NCBI RefSeq assembly: GCF_011365745.1
Contig: NZ_JAAOBY010000002.1
Location: 124,001 to 188,000, forward strand
Direction of reading: 5' to 3'
From: Flavobacterium turcicum
GTDB taxonomy: Bacteria; Bacteroidota; Bacteroidia; Flavobacteriales; Flavobacteriaceae
DNA: 64,000 bases
Below the pieces are notes generated by a model. The model searched no databases and was not told the DNA's origin. It saw only the letters and a program-made list of their open reading frames with translations. Shown here one piece after another: positions 20,047-29,697 of this stretch (position 1 is its first letter; each line of letters opens with the position of its first letter). Both the position numbers and the translations under genes were made by a program.

Positions 20047-20841
20047 ATGAAAAAAATAATATCGCTTTTTATTGTAGTTGTCCTGTTTTGCTCTTGTAAT
20101 GAGTATCAAAAAGCCTTAAAATCAGAAGATGTGGCTGTTAAATTTGATTTAGCAACTAAAATGTATGATGCTGGTAAATACAATAAAGCCATCCGACTTT
20201 TTGAGCAAATAGCACCTTCGTATCGCGGAAAACCTCAAGCAGAAAAGTTGTTTTACATGTTCTCTCAGTCGTATTTTAAAACCAAACAATATTATTTGGC
20301 AGGATATCAGTTTGAAAGTTTTGTTTCAGGTTATCCAAAAAGTGAAAAACTAGAGGAAGCAGCCTTCCTTGGAGCTAAGAGTTATTCAATGTTATCTCCC
20401 GTGTATAGTTTGGATCAAACGGAGACCAACAAATCGCTTGATAAATTGCAAACTTTTATTGATGCTTATCCTAATTCAACTTATTTAGCAGAAGCGAATG
20501 CTATAGTACAGACTTTAAGTGGTAAAATTCAAAAAAAGGTTTACGAAAATGCTAAAGGTTATCATACCGTGACAGAGTATAAAGCTGCCATCGTAGCTTT
20601 AGATAATTTCGTTGCTGATTATCCAGGTACACCTTACAAAGAAGATGCTTTGTTTTACAAGTTTGATTCAGCCTACCAATTGGCAATAAACAGTATTCCA
20701 TCTAAAATGGAAGAACGTTTAAATGCGGCTAAGGTAGCACAGTCAAGTTTGATGAAGTTCAACGCAGAAACAAAATATAAAAAAGAGGCAGCAGCAATGT
20801 TGGCTCGAATAGAAAAAGATTTACAAAAATTTACTAAATAA
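20047..20841 (+). CDS. bamD: outer membrane assembly lipoprotein BamD
   Basis: Essential partner of BamA in folding outer-membrane proteins. 264 residues: signal MKKIISLFIVVVLFCSC with lipid Cys17, then tetratricopeptide-like repeats (AVKFDLATKMYDAGKYNKAIRLFEQIAPSY, FYMFSQSYFKTKQYYLAGYQFESFVSGYPKSEKLEEAAFLGAKSY, LDKLQTFIDAYPNSTYLAEA). The pattern of five TPRs matches YfiO/BamD. First gene of a run with rpoZ, coaBC, DUF4835 and recN. Confidence 0.95.
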   Translation: MKKIISLFIVVVLFCSCNEYQKALKSEDVAVKFDLATKMYDAGKYNKAIRLFEQIAPSYRGKPQAEKLFYMFSQSYFKTKQYYLAGYQFESFVSGYPKSEKLEEAAFLGAKSYSMLSPVYSLDQTETNKSLDKLQTFIDAYPNSTYLAEANAIVQTLSGKIQKKVYENAKGYHTVTEYKAAIVALDNFVADYPGTPYKEDALFYKFDSAYQLAINSIPSKMEERLNAAKVAQSSLMKFNAETKYKKEAAAMLARIEKDLQKFTK

Positions 20842-20849
20842 ATAAAGTC

Positions 20850-21167
20850 ATGGATTTAAAAAAGACGAATGCTCCAGTAAATACAATAACTTATAACAAA
20901 ACAGTTATTGAAGAACCTACTGGTAATGTGTATGAAGCGATAACCATTATGGCTAAAAGAGCAAATCAAATCAACTCTGAAATCAAAAAAGAATTGACAG
21001 AGAAATTAGAAGAGTTTGCCACATACAATGATAGTCTTGAAGAAGTTTTTGAAAATAAAGAACAAATCGAGGTGTCTAAATTTTACGAGAAATTACCAAA
21101 ACCACATGCATTAGCAGTTCAAGAGTGGTTAGATGGAAAAATCTACCACAGAGATTCAAACAAATAA
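20850..21167 (+). CDS. rpoZ: RNA polymerase omega subunit (Rpb6-like)
   Basis: 105 residues starting 8 bp after bamD. The core NVYEAITIMAKRANQINSEIKKELTEKLEEF corresponds to the omega/Rpb6 helix pair that embraces the beta-prime C-terminus; the length and position between bamD and coaBC are typical for Bacteroidota. Identification rests on this short conserved segment and on the neighbourhood. Confidence 0.88.
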   Translation: MDLKKTNAPVNTITYNKTVIEEPTGNVYEAITIMAKRANQINSEIKKELTEKLEEFATYNDSLEEVFENKEQIEVSKFYEKLPKPHALAVQEWLDGKIYHRDSNK

Positions 21168-21176
21168 TAGCATACT

Positions 21177-22388
21177 ATGTCAGTTTTAAACGGGAAGAAA
21201 ATTCTACTAGGAATTTCTGGTGGAATTGCAGCCTATAAAACAGCGTCATTAGTTCGACTTTTCATAAAAGCAGGTGCACATGTCCAAGTGATAATGACAC
21301 CTGCTTCTAAGGATTTTGTAACGCCGCTTACCTTATCTACGCTTTCTAAAAATCCAGTTCACTCAAGTTTTTACAATCAAGACGACGAGAATGAAAAATG
21401 GAACAATCACGTAGAATTAGCACTTTGGGCTGATTTTATGGTTATTGCTCCAGCAACAGCCAACACTTTATCGAAAATGACACACGGCACCTGTGATAAT
21501 TTACTTATTGCAGCCTATTTGTCGGCTAAATGTCCGGTTTATTTTGCGCCAGCTATGGATTTAGATATGTACAAGCATCCATCCACTGTTGCTAGTTTTC
21601 AAGCTTTAAGTAGTTTTGGTAATATGATGATTCCTGCAGAAACAGGTGAGTTAGCAAGTGGTTTGTCTGGCGAAGGCAGAATGGCAGAGCCGGAAAATAT
21701 TATCGCTTTTATAGAAGCTGATTTAGAGGGTAAATTGCCTTTGAAAGGTAAAAAAATTCTAATTACTGCTGGCCCGACATACGAAGCGATTGATCCCGTA
21801 CGTTTTATAGGTAATTACTCGTCGGGTAAAATGGGTTTTGATATAGCACAAGTTGCCGCTGATTTAGGTGCTTCGGTTACCTTAGTCACAGGTCCTACGC
21901 ATTTAAAAATTAATCATTCGTTAATTCAAGTTGTACCTGTTGTGGCTGCAGAACAAATGTACCATGCATGTCACGAATTTTATAATGATGTTGATGTAGC
22001 TATTGCTGCTGCCGCTGTGGCAGATTATAAGCCTAAGTACAAGGCTGATCAGAAAATTAAAAAAGCATCTGATGATTTCACAATTGAGCTAGAAAAAACA
22101 AAAGATATTTTAGCCTCATTTGGAGCTCATAAAAAACAGCAATTTTTGATTGGTTTTGCTTTAGAAACCGAAAATGAAATTGAGAATGCAAAATTGAAAA
22201 TTCAGAAAAAAAACCTAGATTTGATTGTTTTAAACTCCTTACAAGATGACGGTGCAGGATTTGGTACACCAACTAACAAAATTACTTTCATTGATAAGAA
22301 TTTTGTCATTGAACCAATGCCGTTAAAATCTAAGGAGGCAGTTGCTACCGATATTGTAGCAAAAGTTTTAGAACATTTTGATTCGTAG
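21177..22388 (+). CDS. coaBC: bifunctional phosphopantothenoylcysteine decarboxylase/synthetase
   Basis: Coenzyme A synthesis: the CoaB half joins cysteine to phosphopantothenate and the CoaC half decarboxylates the product using FMN. 403 residues. CoaC part (1-185): GKKILLGISGGIAAYKTASLVR, APATANTLSKMTHGTCDNLL, PAMDLDMYKHP. CoaB part (190-400): KILITAGPTYEAIDPVRFIGNYSSGKMG, IAAAAVADYKP, the KKK/KTKDIL loop and IGFALETEN. coaE, the last enzyme of the pathway, lies 5 kb downstream on the same strand. Confidence 0.97.
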   Translation: MSVLNGKKILLGISGGIAAYKTASLVRLFIKAGAHVQVIMTPASKDFVTPLTLSTLSKNPVHSSFYNQDDENEKWNNHVELALWADFMVIAPATANTLSKMTHGTCDNLLIAAYLSAKCPVYFAPAMDLDMYKHPSTVASFQALSSFGNMMIPAETGELASGLSGEGRMAEPENIIAFIEADLEGKLPLKGKKILITAGPTYEAIDPVRFIGNYSSGKMGFDIAQVAADLGASVTLVTGPTHLKINHSLIQVVPVVAAEQMYHACHEFYNDVDVAIAAAAVADYKPKYKADQKIKKASDDFTIELEKTKDILASFGAHKKQQFLIGFALETENEIENAKLKIQKKNLDLIVLNSLQDDGAGFGTPTNKITFIDKNFVIEPMPLKSKEAVATDIVAKVLEHFDS

Positions 22389-22453
22389 TTAGAGTGCAGT
22401 TAATATGCTATTATCCTAAAAAAGTCGAGTCAAACAAATACTAAAAGTTAAAG

Positions 22454-23338
22454 ATGAAGAAATTATATGCTTTTTTACTCCTTTTTATTTGTGGATACGG
22501 ACAAGCACAGCAGCTTAACTGTACCGTTACTGTTGATTCACAGCGTTTGAGTGCAACGAATCAGCAGGTTTTTAAAACCTTACAAACATCAATAACAGAG
22601 TTTGTTAACAAAACCGATTGGACAGGCAAAGCTTTAAAACAGTCCGAAAAGATTAATTGTTCCATGTACATTACGATCAATTCTAATAGTTCTGATCAAT
22701 TTTCAGCTTCTATTCAGGTACAATCCTCTCGTCCAATTTATAATTCTACTTATGCTTCTCCAGTTTTAAATTACAACGATAAAGATTTTAGTTTTAGGTA
22801 CGTTGAATTTGAAAATCTATTTTTTAACCCAGCTTCGTACGATTCTAATTTAGTTTCTGTTTTAGCTTTTTATAGTTATATGATTTTGGGCCTAGATGCT
22901 GACACTTTTGTAGCTAATTCTGGTTCAAATAGTTTTGAGATTGCTCAAAACATTGCAACCGTGGCACAGCAGGGTGGTGCTAAAGGGTGGAGTCAAGCAG
23001 ATGGAAATCAAACGCGTTTCTTTTTAATAAATGATTTACTTTCGCCACCATTCCAGCCAATTAGGCAAGCAATGTATGATTACCACACCGCTCTGGATGT
23101 AATGAGTCAGGATGGAAGGAGCGCGAAAGATAACGTAAAAACAGCGCTGATAAATCTTTCCAAATTAAATACATCAAGGCCTAATGCTTTTTTGTCAAGA
23201 GTTTTTTTTGACGCTAAGTCTGATGAAATAGTTTCCATTTTTTCAGGAGGACCATCTGTACCTACCGCAGATTTGGTTGATGGATTGAATAAAATTTCGC
23301 CTTTAAACTCTAGTAAGTGGGCTATGATGACTTTTTAA
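22454..23338 (+). CDS. DUF4835 secreted protein (PorD-like)
   Basis: 294 residues with signal peptide MKKLYAFLLLFICGYGQA, then a DUF4835 domain (QLNCTVTVDSQRLSATNQQVFKTLQTSITEFVNKTDWTG, RFFLINDLLSPPFQPIRQAMYDYHTALDVMSQD). Its place between coaBC and recN is conserved in Bacteroidota. Some annotation schemes name this family the type IX secretion protein PorD; I recall this but cannot check it, and direct evidence for a T9SS role is not visible here. Predicted periplasmic. Confidence 0.85.
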   Translation: MKKLYAFLLLFICGYGQAQQLNCTVTVDSQRLSATNQQVFKTLQTSITEFVNKTDWTGKALKQSEKINCSMYITINSNSSDQFSASIQVQSSRPIYNSTYASPVLNYNDKDFSFRYVEFENLFFNPASYDSNLVSVLAFYSYMILGLDADTFVANSGSNSFEIAQNIATVAQQGGAKGWSQADGNQTRFFLINDLLSPPFQPIRQAMYDYHTALDVMSQDGRSAKDNVKTALINLSKLNTSRPNAFLSRVFFDAKSDEIVSIFSGGPSVPTADLVDGLNKISPLNSSKWAMMTF

Positions 23339-23391
23339 TCCCTAAAAAAAATCCTCTTTTACTGCCAATTATCTATTAATAAATCAAACTA

Positions 23392-25044
23392 ATGATTACG
23401 TCACTTTCGATAAAAAATTACGCTTTAATAGAAAAACTTTCAATAGATTTTTCATCTGGATTTTCTATAATTACAGGAGAGACTGGCGCTGGAAAGTCGA
23501 TAATTTTGGGTGCTCTAGGATTGGTTCTTGGTAAAAGAGCTGACTTGAGTTCTCTAAAAAATAAAGAAGAAAAATGTGTAATTGAAGCACAGTTTGAAAT
23601 TAGCAAATACAATCTTCGTCCGTTTTTTGAGGCGAACGATCTGGATTACGAAGATGAGACTATTATCCGACGTGAAATTTTACCATCGGGTAAGTCAAGA
23701 GCCTTTATAAATGACAGTCCAGCGAATTTACAAGAGTTGCAGGATTTGAGTGTTTTTCTTTTAGACATTCACTCACAGCAACAAACTCAAGAATTATCTG
23801 ATGAAGGAGTACAGTTTGCAATTATTGATGCAATTGCTTCCAACAATGAAACTATTTCAGAATATCAATCCTTGTTAAAAAAATTCAAATCAGATCAATC
23901 TAAATTGAATGCGCTACTTAAAAAACAAGCTGAATCTAAAAAAGAACAAGATTACAATACCTTTTTGCTGCAAGAATTGCAGGCTGCCAAACTAAAAGCT
24001 GGTGAGCAAGAAGTTTTAGAGACAGAATTTGAAAAATTAAATAATGTTGAAATCATCAAAGAGTCTCTTCAAAGAGCTTTGTCAATTTCGAACGAAGAGC
24101 AAATTGGAGTTTTACATAATTTGAATGAAATTAAAGCTTCTCTTCAAAAAATTGCTTCTTTTTCTGAAGAGTATAACTTGTTATTAGATCGCATTACAAG
24201 TTTAGCTATTGAGTTTAATGATATTTCTGCTGAAATGAATCGCAATGCGGAAAAGTTGATTGATGATCCAGAACAACTTAACTTATTAAGTCAAAAATTA
24301 CAATTGATTTTCTCTTTACAGAAAAAACACCAAGTAGCAACTGTAGAAGAGTTGTTGGCTATCCAAACTGGATTAGAGAATGCTGTACTGGAGTTAGGAA
24401 CAATGGAACAGGATATTGCAATCTTAACTGCTTCGTTGTCTTCTCATACAGAGCAATTAGATACTATGGCCGAAGTGATTCGTAAAAATAGACAAGTCGC
24501 TATTCCGGTCTTGACAGAGCAATTGATTACTATTTTAGCATCTTTGGGTATGCCCAACGTTCGCTTTGACATTCAAGTATTGCCATCAAAAGTATATCAT
24601 ACTAATGGTAAAGATGAACTTCAATTTTTGTTTTCGGCAAACAAAGGAACTGATTTCGGGATTTTGAAAAAGGTAGCCTCTGGTGGTGAAATGTCTCGAA
24701 TAATGTTGGCCGTAAAAGCTATTTTGGCACAGTATTCAAAACTACCTACTTTAATTTTTGACGAAATTGATACTGGAGTTTCAGGTGAAATCGCTATCAG
24801 AATGGGTGAAATTATGAAGCAAATGAGTCAACAGATGCAAATATTTGCGATTACGCATTTACCGCAAATTGCAGCCAAAGGAAATGCGCATTTCAAAGTG
24901 TTAAAATCAACTGTAGGAGAAGATACGCAATCGGAATTGAGATTGCTGTCTGCTGAAGATAGAGTAGTGGAAATCGCTCAAATGTTGTCTGGAACTGTAG
25001 TCTCTGACTCTGCCTTAAATCATGCAAAAGCCTTGTTGAACTAA
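23392..25044 (+). CDS. recN: DNA repair protein RecN
   Basis: SMC-like ATPase that holds broken DNA ends in recombinational repair. 550 residues: Walker A GETGAGKS (29-36), short central coiled coil (about 150-380, rich in Glu, Lys, Gln), ABC signature VASGGEMSRIMLAVKA and Walker B TLIFDEIDTGVSGEIA followed by FAITHLPQIAAKGNAHFKV. Complete. The promoter of fabV overlaps its last codons. Confidence 0.96.
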   Translation: MITSLSIKNYALIEKLSIDFSSGFSIITGETGAGKSIILGALGLVLGKRADLSSLKNKEEKCVIEAQFEISKYNLRPFFEANDLDYEDETIIRREILPSGKSRAFINDSPANLQELQDLSVFLLDIHSQQQTQELSDEGVQFAIIDAIASNNETISEYQSLLKKFKSDQSKLNALLKKQAESKKEQDYNTFLLQELQAAKLKAGEQEVLETEFEKLNNVEIIKESLQRALSISNEEQIGVLHNLNEIKASLQKIASFSEEYNLLLDRITSLAIEFNDISAEMNRNAEKLIDDPEQLNLLSQKLQLIFSLQKKHQVATVEELLAIQTGLENAVLELGTMEQDIAILTASLSSHTEQLDTMAEVIRKNRQVAIPVLTEQLITILASLGMPNVRFDIQVLPSKVYHTNGKDELQFLFSANKGTDFGILKKVASGGEMSRIMLAVKAILAQYSKLPTLIFDEIDTGVSGEIAIRMGEIMKQMSQQMQIFAITHLPQIAAKGNAHFKVLKSTVGEDTQSELRLLSAEDRVVEIAQMLSGTVVSDSALNHAKALLN

Positions 25045-25062
25045 TTTTTTAAATTATATTTG
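25033..25062 (+). promoter_or_regulatory. promoter of fabV
   Basis: -33 TTG (25033-25035) inside the last codons of recN, 19-bp spacer, -7 TATATTTG (25055-25062), exact. Predicted leader about 75 nt. Confidence 0.72.
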
Positions 25063-25140
25063 TCTGCGTTTTGAATTGTAATTACAACTACAAATGCACA
25101 AAAAAAAACTAAAACTGTACATAAACGAATAAGCAAGAAT

Positions 25141-26331
25141 ATGATTATTGAACCAAGAATGAGAGGATTTATTTGCACAACATCTCACCCAGCGGGATGC
25201 GAGCAAAATGTAAAAAATCAAATTGAATATATTAAATCAAAAGGCAGTATTGATGGTGCTAAAAAAGTATTGGTAATTGGAGCTTCTACTGGATTTGGTT
25301 TAGCCTCAAGAATTACTAGTGCTTTTGGATCTGATGCTGCTACTATTGGTGTGTTTTTTGAAAAAGCACCAGCAGAAGGAAAAACAGCTTCGCCAGGATG
25401 GTACAATTCTGCAGCTTTTGAGGCAGAAGCACACAAAGCAGGTTTATATGCTAAAAGTATCAACGGAGATGCTTTTTCAAATGAAATCAAACAACAAACT
25501 ATTGATTTAATCAAAGCCGACTTGGGTCAGGTTGATTTAATAATCTACAGTTTGGCGAGTCCAGTGCGTTTGCACCCTGTAACTGGTGTTTTGCACCGTT
25601 CGGTTTTAAAGCCAATTGGTGATACTTTTACCAACAAAACAGTTGATTTTCACTCGGGAAAAGTTTCTGAAATTTCAATTGCTCCATGTAATGATGATGA
25701 TATTCAAAATACAGTAGCCGTAATGGGTGGTGAAGATTGGGCGATGTGGATTGACGCTTTAAAAGAAGCTAATTTGCTTGCTCCGGGAGCTACAACTGTT
25801 GCTTATTCATACATTGGACCAGCATTGACAGAGGCTGTTTACAGAAAAGGAACTATCGGTCGTGCCAAAGATCACCTAGAAGCAACTGCTTTTGAAATTA
25901 CAAATAGCTTAGCTGATTTGAATGGAAAAGCATTTGTATCTGTAAATAAGGCATTGGTAACTCAAGCGAGTTCTGCTATTCCAGTTATTCCTTTGTACAT
26001 TTCATTGTTATACAAAATCATGAAGCAAGAAGGAATTCATGAAGGATGTATCGAGCAAATTCAACGTTTGTACGAAGAGCGTTTGTACACTAATGGTGAA
26101 GTTCCTGTTGATGAAAGCGGTAGAATTAGAATTGACGATTTAGAGATGCGTGCCGATGTTCAAGAAAAGGTTGCATTACTTTGGGATCAAGCTGTTACTG
26201 AAAATGTTGCTGAAATAGGTGATCTTGAAGGATACAGAAAAGACTTTTATAACTTATTCGGATTTGACGTAGCTGGTGTTGATTATAAAGCAGAGGCTAA
26301 TGAAATGATGGGAATTGAAAGCATTGCTTAA
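25141..26331 (+). CDS. fabV: trans-2-enoyl-ACP/CoA reductase (FabV type)
   Basis: NADH-dependent reductase for the last step of each fatty-acid elongation cycle; the FabV type is naturally insensitive or less sensitive to triclosan than FabI. 396 residues, as usual. Hallmarks: MIIEPRMRGFICTTSHPAGCEQNV at the start, the Rossmann loop LVIGASTGFGLASRI, IYSLASPVR, and the catalytic TyrX8Lys region VAYSYIGPALTEAVYRKGTIGRAKDHLE. Own promoter and terminator, so monocistronic. Whether a FabI also exists cannot be told from this window. Confidence 0.96.
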   Translation: MIIEPRMRGFICTTSHPAGCEQNVKNQIEYIKSKGSIDGAKKVLVIGASTGFGLASRITSAFGSDAATIGVFFEKAPAEGKTASPGWYNSAAFEAEAHKAGLYAKSINGDAFSNEIKQQTIDLIKADLGQVDLIIYSLASPVRLHPVTGVLHRSVLKPIGDTFTNKTVDFHSGKVSEISIAPCNDDDIQNTVAVMGGEDWAMWIDALKEANLLAPGATTVAYSYIGPALTEAVYRKGTIGRAKDHLEATAFEITNSLADLNGKAFVSVNKALVTQASSAIPVIPLYISLLYKIMKQEGIHEGCIEQIQRLYEERLYTNGEVPVDESGRIRIDDLEMRADVQEKVALLWDQAVTENVAEIGDLEGYRKDFYNLFGFDVAGVDYKAEANEMMGIESIA

Positions 26332-26352
26332 TTCAAAATCATAAAATTATAT

Positions 26353-26386
26353 AAAAAACCATCGCTGAAAAGTTGATGGTTTTTTT
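26353..26386 (+). terminator. intrinsic terminator of fabV
   Basis: Stem AAAAACCATC/GATGGTTTTT (26354-26363 and 26375-26384) with an 11-nt loop and T tail. Confidence 0.8.
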
Positions 26387-26397
26387 ATGGATTAGAG

Positions 26398-26405
26398 TAT
26401 CTTTG
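26398..26405 (+). promoter_or_regulatory. probable -7 box for glycosyltransferase-coaE
   Basis: TATCTTTG, exact match; the nearest TTG (26373-26375) gives a 22-bp spacer and overlaps the preceding terminator. Leader about 45 nt. Confidence 0.5.
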
Positions 26406-26454
26406 TTAAAATTTTTTGAATCAAAAAAGTGTTGTAAAACCACCATTTTCCATT

Positions 26455-27453
26455 ATGTTATTTTCCTTAATTATTCCAGTATACAATAGGCCAGACGAAG
26501 TTGATGAATTATTAGAAAGCCTATCAAAAACGACCTATACCGAACTGTTTGAAATTGTTTTAATTGAAGATGGATCGACCATTAGGTGTCAAGATGTAGC
26601 CAGTAAGTATGGCGATCGATTGGATATTTGTTATTATTACAAAGAAAACTCAGGACCGGGTGATTCTCGAAACTATGGAATGGATAAAGCCCGTGGTGAT
26701 TATTTTATCATTTTTGACTCTGATTGTATTATTCCAGCCGATTATTTGAATAATGTAGCTAGTGCTTTAGAGAAGAATTATGTAGACTGTTTTGGTGGTC
26801 CAGATCGTGCTTTGGATAGTTTTTCAGATATTCAAAAGGCAATAAATTTTGCCATGACCTCTTTTTTGACAACTGGCGGTATTCGTGGTGGATCTGAAAA
26901 GATAGATAAATTTCAGCCTCGTAGTTTCAATATGGGATTGTCACGGAAAGCCTTTCAAGCTTCAAAAGGCTTTGGGAACATTCATCCAGGCGAAGATCCA
27001 GATTTATCCATTCGCTTGTGGAATTTAGGATTCGAAACCAAATTGTTTCCAGATGCATTTGTGTATCACAAACGCCGAATCGATTGGGATAAATTCTCAG
27101 TTCAAGTAACCAAGTTTGGTAAAGCAAGGCCTATTTTAAATAGTTGGTATCCACAGCACAACAAATTAACTTTTTTCTTTCCAACTGTATTTATCGTTGG
27201 TTTAGTAATAGCTGTTTTAGCAGTATTTTGCAATTTTGATTATTTTTTACAGTTGTATTTCTTGTATTTCGCAATACTTTTTGGAACGGCAACCTACCAA
27301 ACCAAAAGCTTAAAAATTGGCTATTTATCGCTTGTCGCTGTGTGGAAACAATTTTATGGTTACGGTACTGGTTTTTTACAATCGTACATTAAAGTAATTG
27401 TTTTAAAACAAAAACCCCAAGTAGCATTTCCAGAGTTATTTTTTAAAAAATAA
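26455..27453 (+). CDS. family 2 glycosyltransferase with membrane tail
   Basis: 333 residues from the ATG at 26455 (MLFSLIIPVYNRPDEV); an upstream in-frame TTG at 26416 adds 13 residues outside the fold. GT-A domain with SLIIPVYN, EIVLIEDGS, SGPGDSRNYGMDKARGDYFIIFDSDC (DSD in the place of DxD), GGPDRALDSFSDIQ, and the acceptor-side GEDPDLSIRLW. The last 90 residues hold two to three hydrophobic spans, so it is membrane-bound with a cytoplasmic catalytic domain. Sugar donor and product unknown. coaE follows after 1 bp, so the two are cotranscribed. Confidence 0.93.
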   Translation: MLFSLIIPVYNRPDEVDELLESLSKTTYTELFEIVLIEDGSTIRCQDVASKYGDRLDICYYYKENSGPGDSRNYGMDKARGDYFIIFDSDCIIPADYLNNVASALEKNYVDCFGGPDRALDSFSDIQKAINFAMTSFLTTGGIRGGSEKIDKFQPRSFNMGLSRKAFQASKGFGNIHPGEDPDLSIRLWNLGFETKLFPDAFVYHKRRIDWDKFSVQVTKFGKARPILNSWYPQHNKLTFFFPTVFIVGLVIAVLAVFCNFDYFLQLYFLYFAILFGTATYQTKSLKIGYLSLVAVWKQFYGYGTGFLQSYIKVIVLKQKPQVAFPELFFKK

Positions 27454-27454
27454 T

Positions 27455-28051
27455 ATGACAAAAATTATCGGGTTAACTGGAGGTATTGGTAGCGGAAAAT
27501 CTACTATTGCTACTTATTTTAAAGAGGCTGGTGTTCCTATTTATTTAGCCGATGACGCAGGCAAGAAAGTAATGCAGAATCCTGACATTATAGCCGCTGT
27601 AGCAGATGTTTTTGGTAGCGGTGTTGTTGAAAATGGTATAATTAACAGACAAAAATTAGCTTCTATTGTCTTTAATGAATCTCAACAATTGCAAAAATTG
27701 AATAGAATTGTTCATCCTGCAGTGAAAAAACATTTTGACAATTGGTTGCTGGAGCAAAAACATTTTCCATATGTACTTTATGAAGCTGCCATTTTATTTG
27801 AAAGTGGAAAATATAAAGAATGTGATTGCGTTATAACTGTAATTGCAAGCACAGAGGCCCGAATAGCAAGGGTTATGCAACGAGACCAAACTTCTAGAGA
27901 GCTTGTTTTGCAAAGAATGAATTCACAATGGACTGATGGTCAGCGAATTCCTTTAAGCGATTTTGTTATTGAAAATGATGATTTAGAATTAGCTAAAGCA
28001 CAAGTTACTAAAATTCTTAAAATTTTAGAGATTAAACAAAAACAACCCTAG
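27455..28051 (+). CDS. coaE: dephospho-CoA kinase
   Basis: Last step of coenzyme A synthesis: phosphorylates the 3'-OH of dephospho-CoA. 198 residues with P-loop GGIGSGKST (9-17), DDAGKKVM, the VHPAVKKHFDNW segment and the lid region CVITVIASTEARIARVMQRD...R...QW. One base separates it from the glycosyltransferase stop codon. Confidence 0.95.
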   Translation: MTKIIGLTGGIGSGKSTIATYFKEAGVPIYLADDAGKKVMQNPDIIAAVADVFGSGVVENGIINRQKLASIVFNESQQLQKLNRIVHPAVKKHFDNWLLEQKHFPYVLYEAAILFESGKYKECDCVITVIASTEARIARVMQRDQTSRELVLQRMNSQWTDGQRIPLSDFVIENDDLELAKAQVTKILKILEIKQKQP

Positions 28052-28097
28052 GTGTTAATGTTTGGTTAATCTATCATTTAATATATTGTTAAAATAC

Positions 28098-28105
28098 TAA
28101 ATTTG
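28098..28105 (+). promoter_or_regulatory. -7 box abutting the histidine kinase start
   Basis: TAAATTTG, exact, ending 5 bp before the ATG at 28111. Transcription would start at or next to the start codon. No convincing -33 element was found. Confidence 0.4.
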
Positions 28106-28110
28106 TTTCG

Positions 28111-29694
28111 ATGAATAAACTTTTCTTTAGACTGCTTGTATTGTTAATGAGTTTGTCCCTAATTGGGATAATTCTTGTACAAGTATATTGGTTTAACAAT
28201 TCTTTTGAAAATAACAATGAGCAATTCAAGTTTCATGTGAACCAAGTGATTGGCAATGTTGCCGAAAAGATTCAGAAACAAGAAGCTTATAATTTTTACG
28301 ATAAGATAAATCATTACAAGGATAGTACAGGTAAGGTGCCAAAGAGAGATGATATCTTGGAATTTTACTATGTTCAAAAAAATCCTCGTACCAAAAAAAC
28401 GATTATTTATTCGAACAGTATCATATCTGAAGATTACAATATTTCACCGTCGTTCTTTGATAAAAAATACAACAATGATAAATTCAAAAGCTTTAGCTCC
28501 AAAAGGGTAACAGAGGTTTATGATGATAATTCAATCGATAATTCGGGGTTGAGCCAAAGTATGATTCCTGATATTAAAATTGAAAAGTCAGGGAATTTGA
28601 ATGTTTTAGACAATGCTTCATTTGAGATTTTTTACAAAGATTTTGCTTCTGTTTTGCCAATTCAGGAGCGAGTTTCGAAGGAAACGCTTAGTAAATTAAT
28701 CAAAAAAGAACTGGCAGAATCTGGTGTCAATACCAAATTTGAGTTTAGTGTATACAATAATAATATTGCTACAGCTGTTAAATCTAATGATTTTAAATAC
28801 AATAAAGAGGCAACATATTCTATTCCTATTTTTACGGATAACGAGGGCAATAGTAAATACCAATTACTAGTTACTTTTCCGCAGAAAAAGAAGTTTTTAT
28901 TGTCAGAATTGGTTAGTATCACGATACTTTCAATTGTTTTTACATTAATCATCTTGATCGCTTACACTAGTGCACTGAATCAGTTAATTAGACAACGTCA
29001 GATATCGGAAATAAAGAACGACTTTATCAATAATATGACGCATGAGTTCAAAACACCAATTGCTACCATTAACCTAGCTCTTGATGCAATAAGGAACCCA
29101 AAAATAATTGAGGATAAGGAAAAAGTGCTTCGATATTTGCAAATGATTAAGGACGAAAACAAGCGCATGCACGCCCAAGTTGAAAATGTCTTGCGAATAT
29201 CTAAATTAGAGAAGAAAGAGCTAGATATTACAAAGGATTCAAACAATATTCATGATATAATAGAGGATGCTATAGATCATGTGAATTTAATACTGGAAGA
29301 TAGAGGAGGTAAAGTACAATGTTATTTTAAAGCCGTAAGAACAACGGTTCTAATAAATGATGTTCATTTTACCAATGTGATCGTGAATATCTTAGAAAAT
29401 GCGATAAAGTATTCTCCTAACGCACCTGAAATAGATATTTATACTGAAAATATCAAAGATGTTATTATTATAAAAGTTAGAGATAGAGGTTTAGGAATGA
29501 GTAAAATAGCTCAAAAACGAGTTTTTGAAAAATTTTATAGAGAACATACTGGAGACATCCACAATGTAAAAGGGCACGGTTTAGGTCTTGCTTATGTAAA
29601 AAGAATTGTTGACGACCATAACGGTCAAGTTTATGTAGAAAGTGAAAAGGGAAAAGGAAGTACCTTCATAATAAAATTACCATTAATAAATTAG
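28111..29694 (+). CDS. sensor histidine kinase
   Basis: 527 residues. One membrane span at the N-terminus (about 7-30), a periplasmic sensor domain of about 230 residues with no recognised fold, a second span (about 268-290), then HisKA with His311 in NNMTHEFKTPIATINLALDAI and an HATPase_c domain (NILENAIKYSPNAPEIDI, VRDRGLGMSKIAQKRVFEKFYR, VKGHGLGLAYVKRIVDDHNGQVYVESEKGKGSTF). It autophosphorylates and hands the phosphate to the response regulator that begins 3 bp downstream. Signal unknown. Confidence 0.96.
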   Translation: MNKLFFRLLVLLMSLSLIGIILVQVYWFNNSFENNNEQFKFHVNQVIGNVAEKIQKQEAYNFYDKINHYKDSTGKVPKRDDILEFYYVQKNPRTKKTIIYSNSIISEDYNISPSFFDKKYNNDKFKSFSSKRVTEVYDDNSIDNSGLSQSMIPDIKIEKSGNLNVLDNASFEIFYKDFASVLPIQERVSKETLSKLIKKELAESGVNTKFEFSVYNNNIATAVKSNDFKYNKEATYSIPIFTDNEGNSKYQLLVTFPQKKKFLLSELVSITILSIVFTLIILIAYTSALNQLIRQRQISEIKNDFINNMTHEFKTPIATINLALDAIRNPKIIEDKEKVLRYLQMIKDENKRMHAQVENVLRISKLEKKELDITKDSNNIHDIIEDAIDHVNLILEDRGGKVQCYFKAVRTTVLINDVHFTNVIVNILENAIKYSPNAPEIDIYTENIKDVIIIKVRDRGLGMSKIAQKRVFEKFYREHTGDIHNVKGHGLGLAYVKRIVDDHNGQVYVESEKGKGSTFIIKLPLIN

Positions 29695-29697
29695 AAT

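Noticed and set aside
26416-26454. TTG start for the glycosyltransferase
   Set aside because: The 13 extra residues precede the first strand SLIIPVYN; the ATG at 26455 fits the family.
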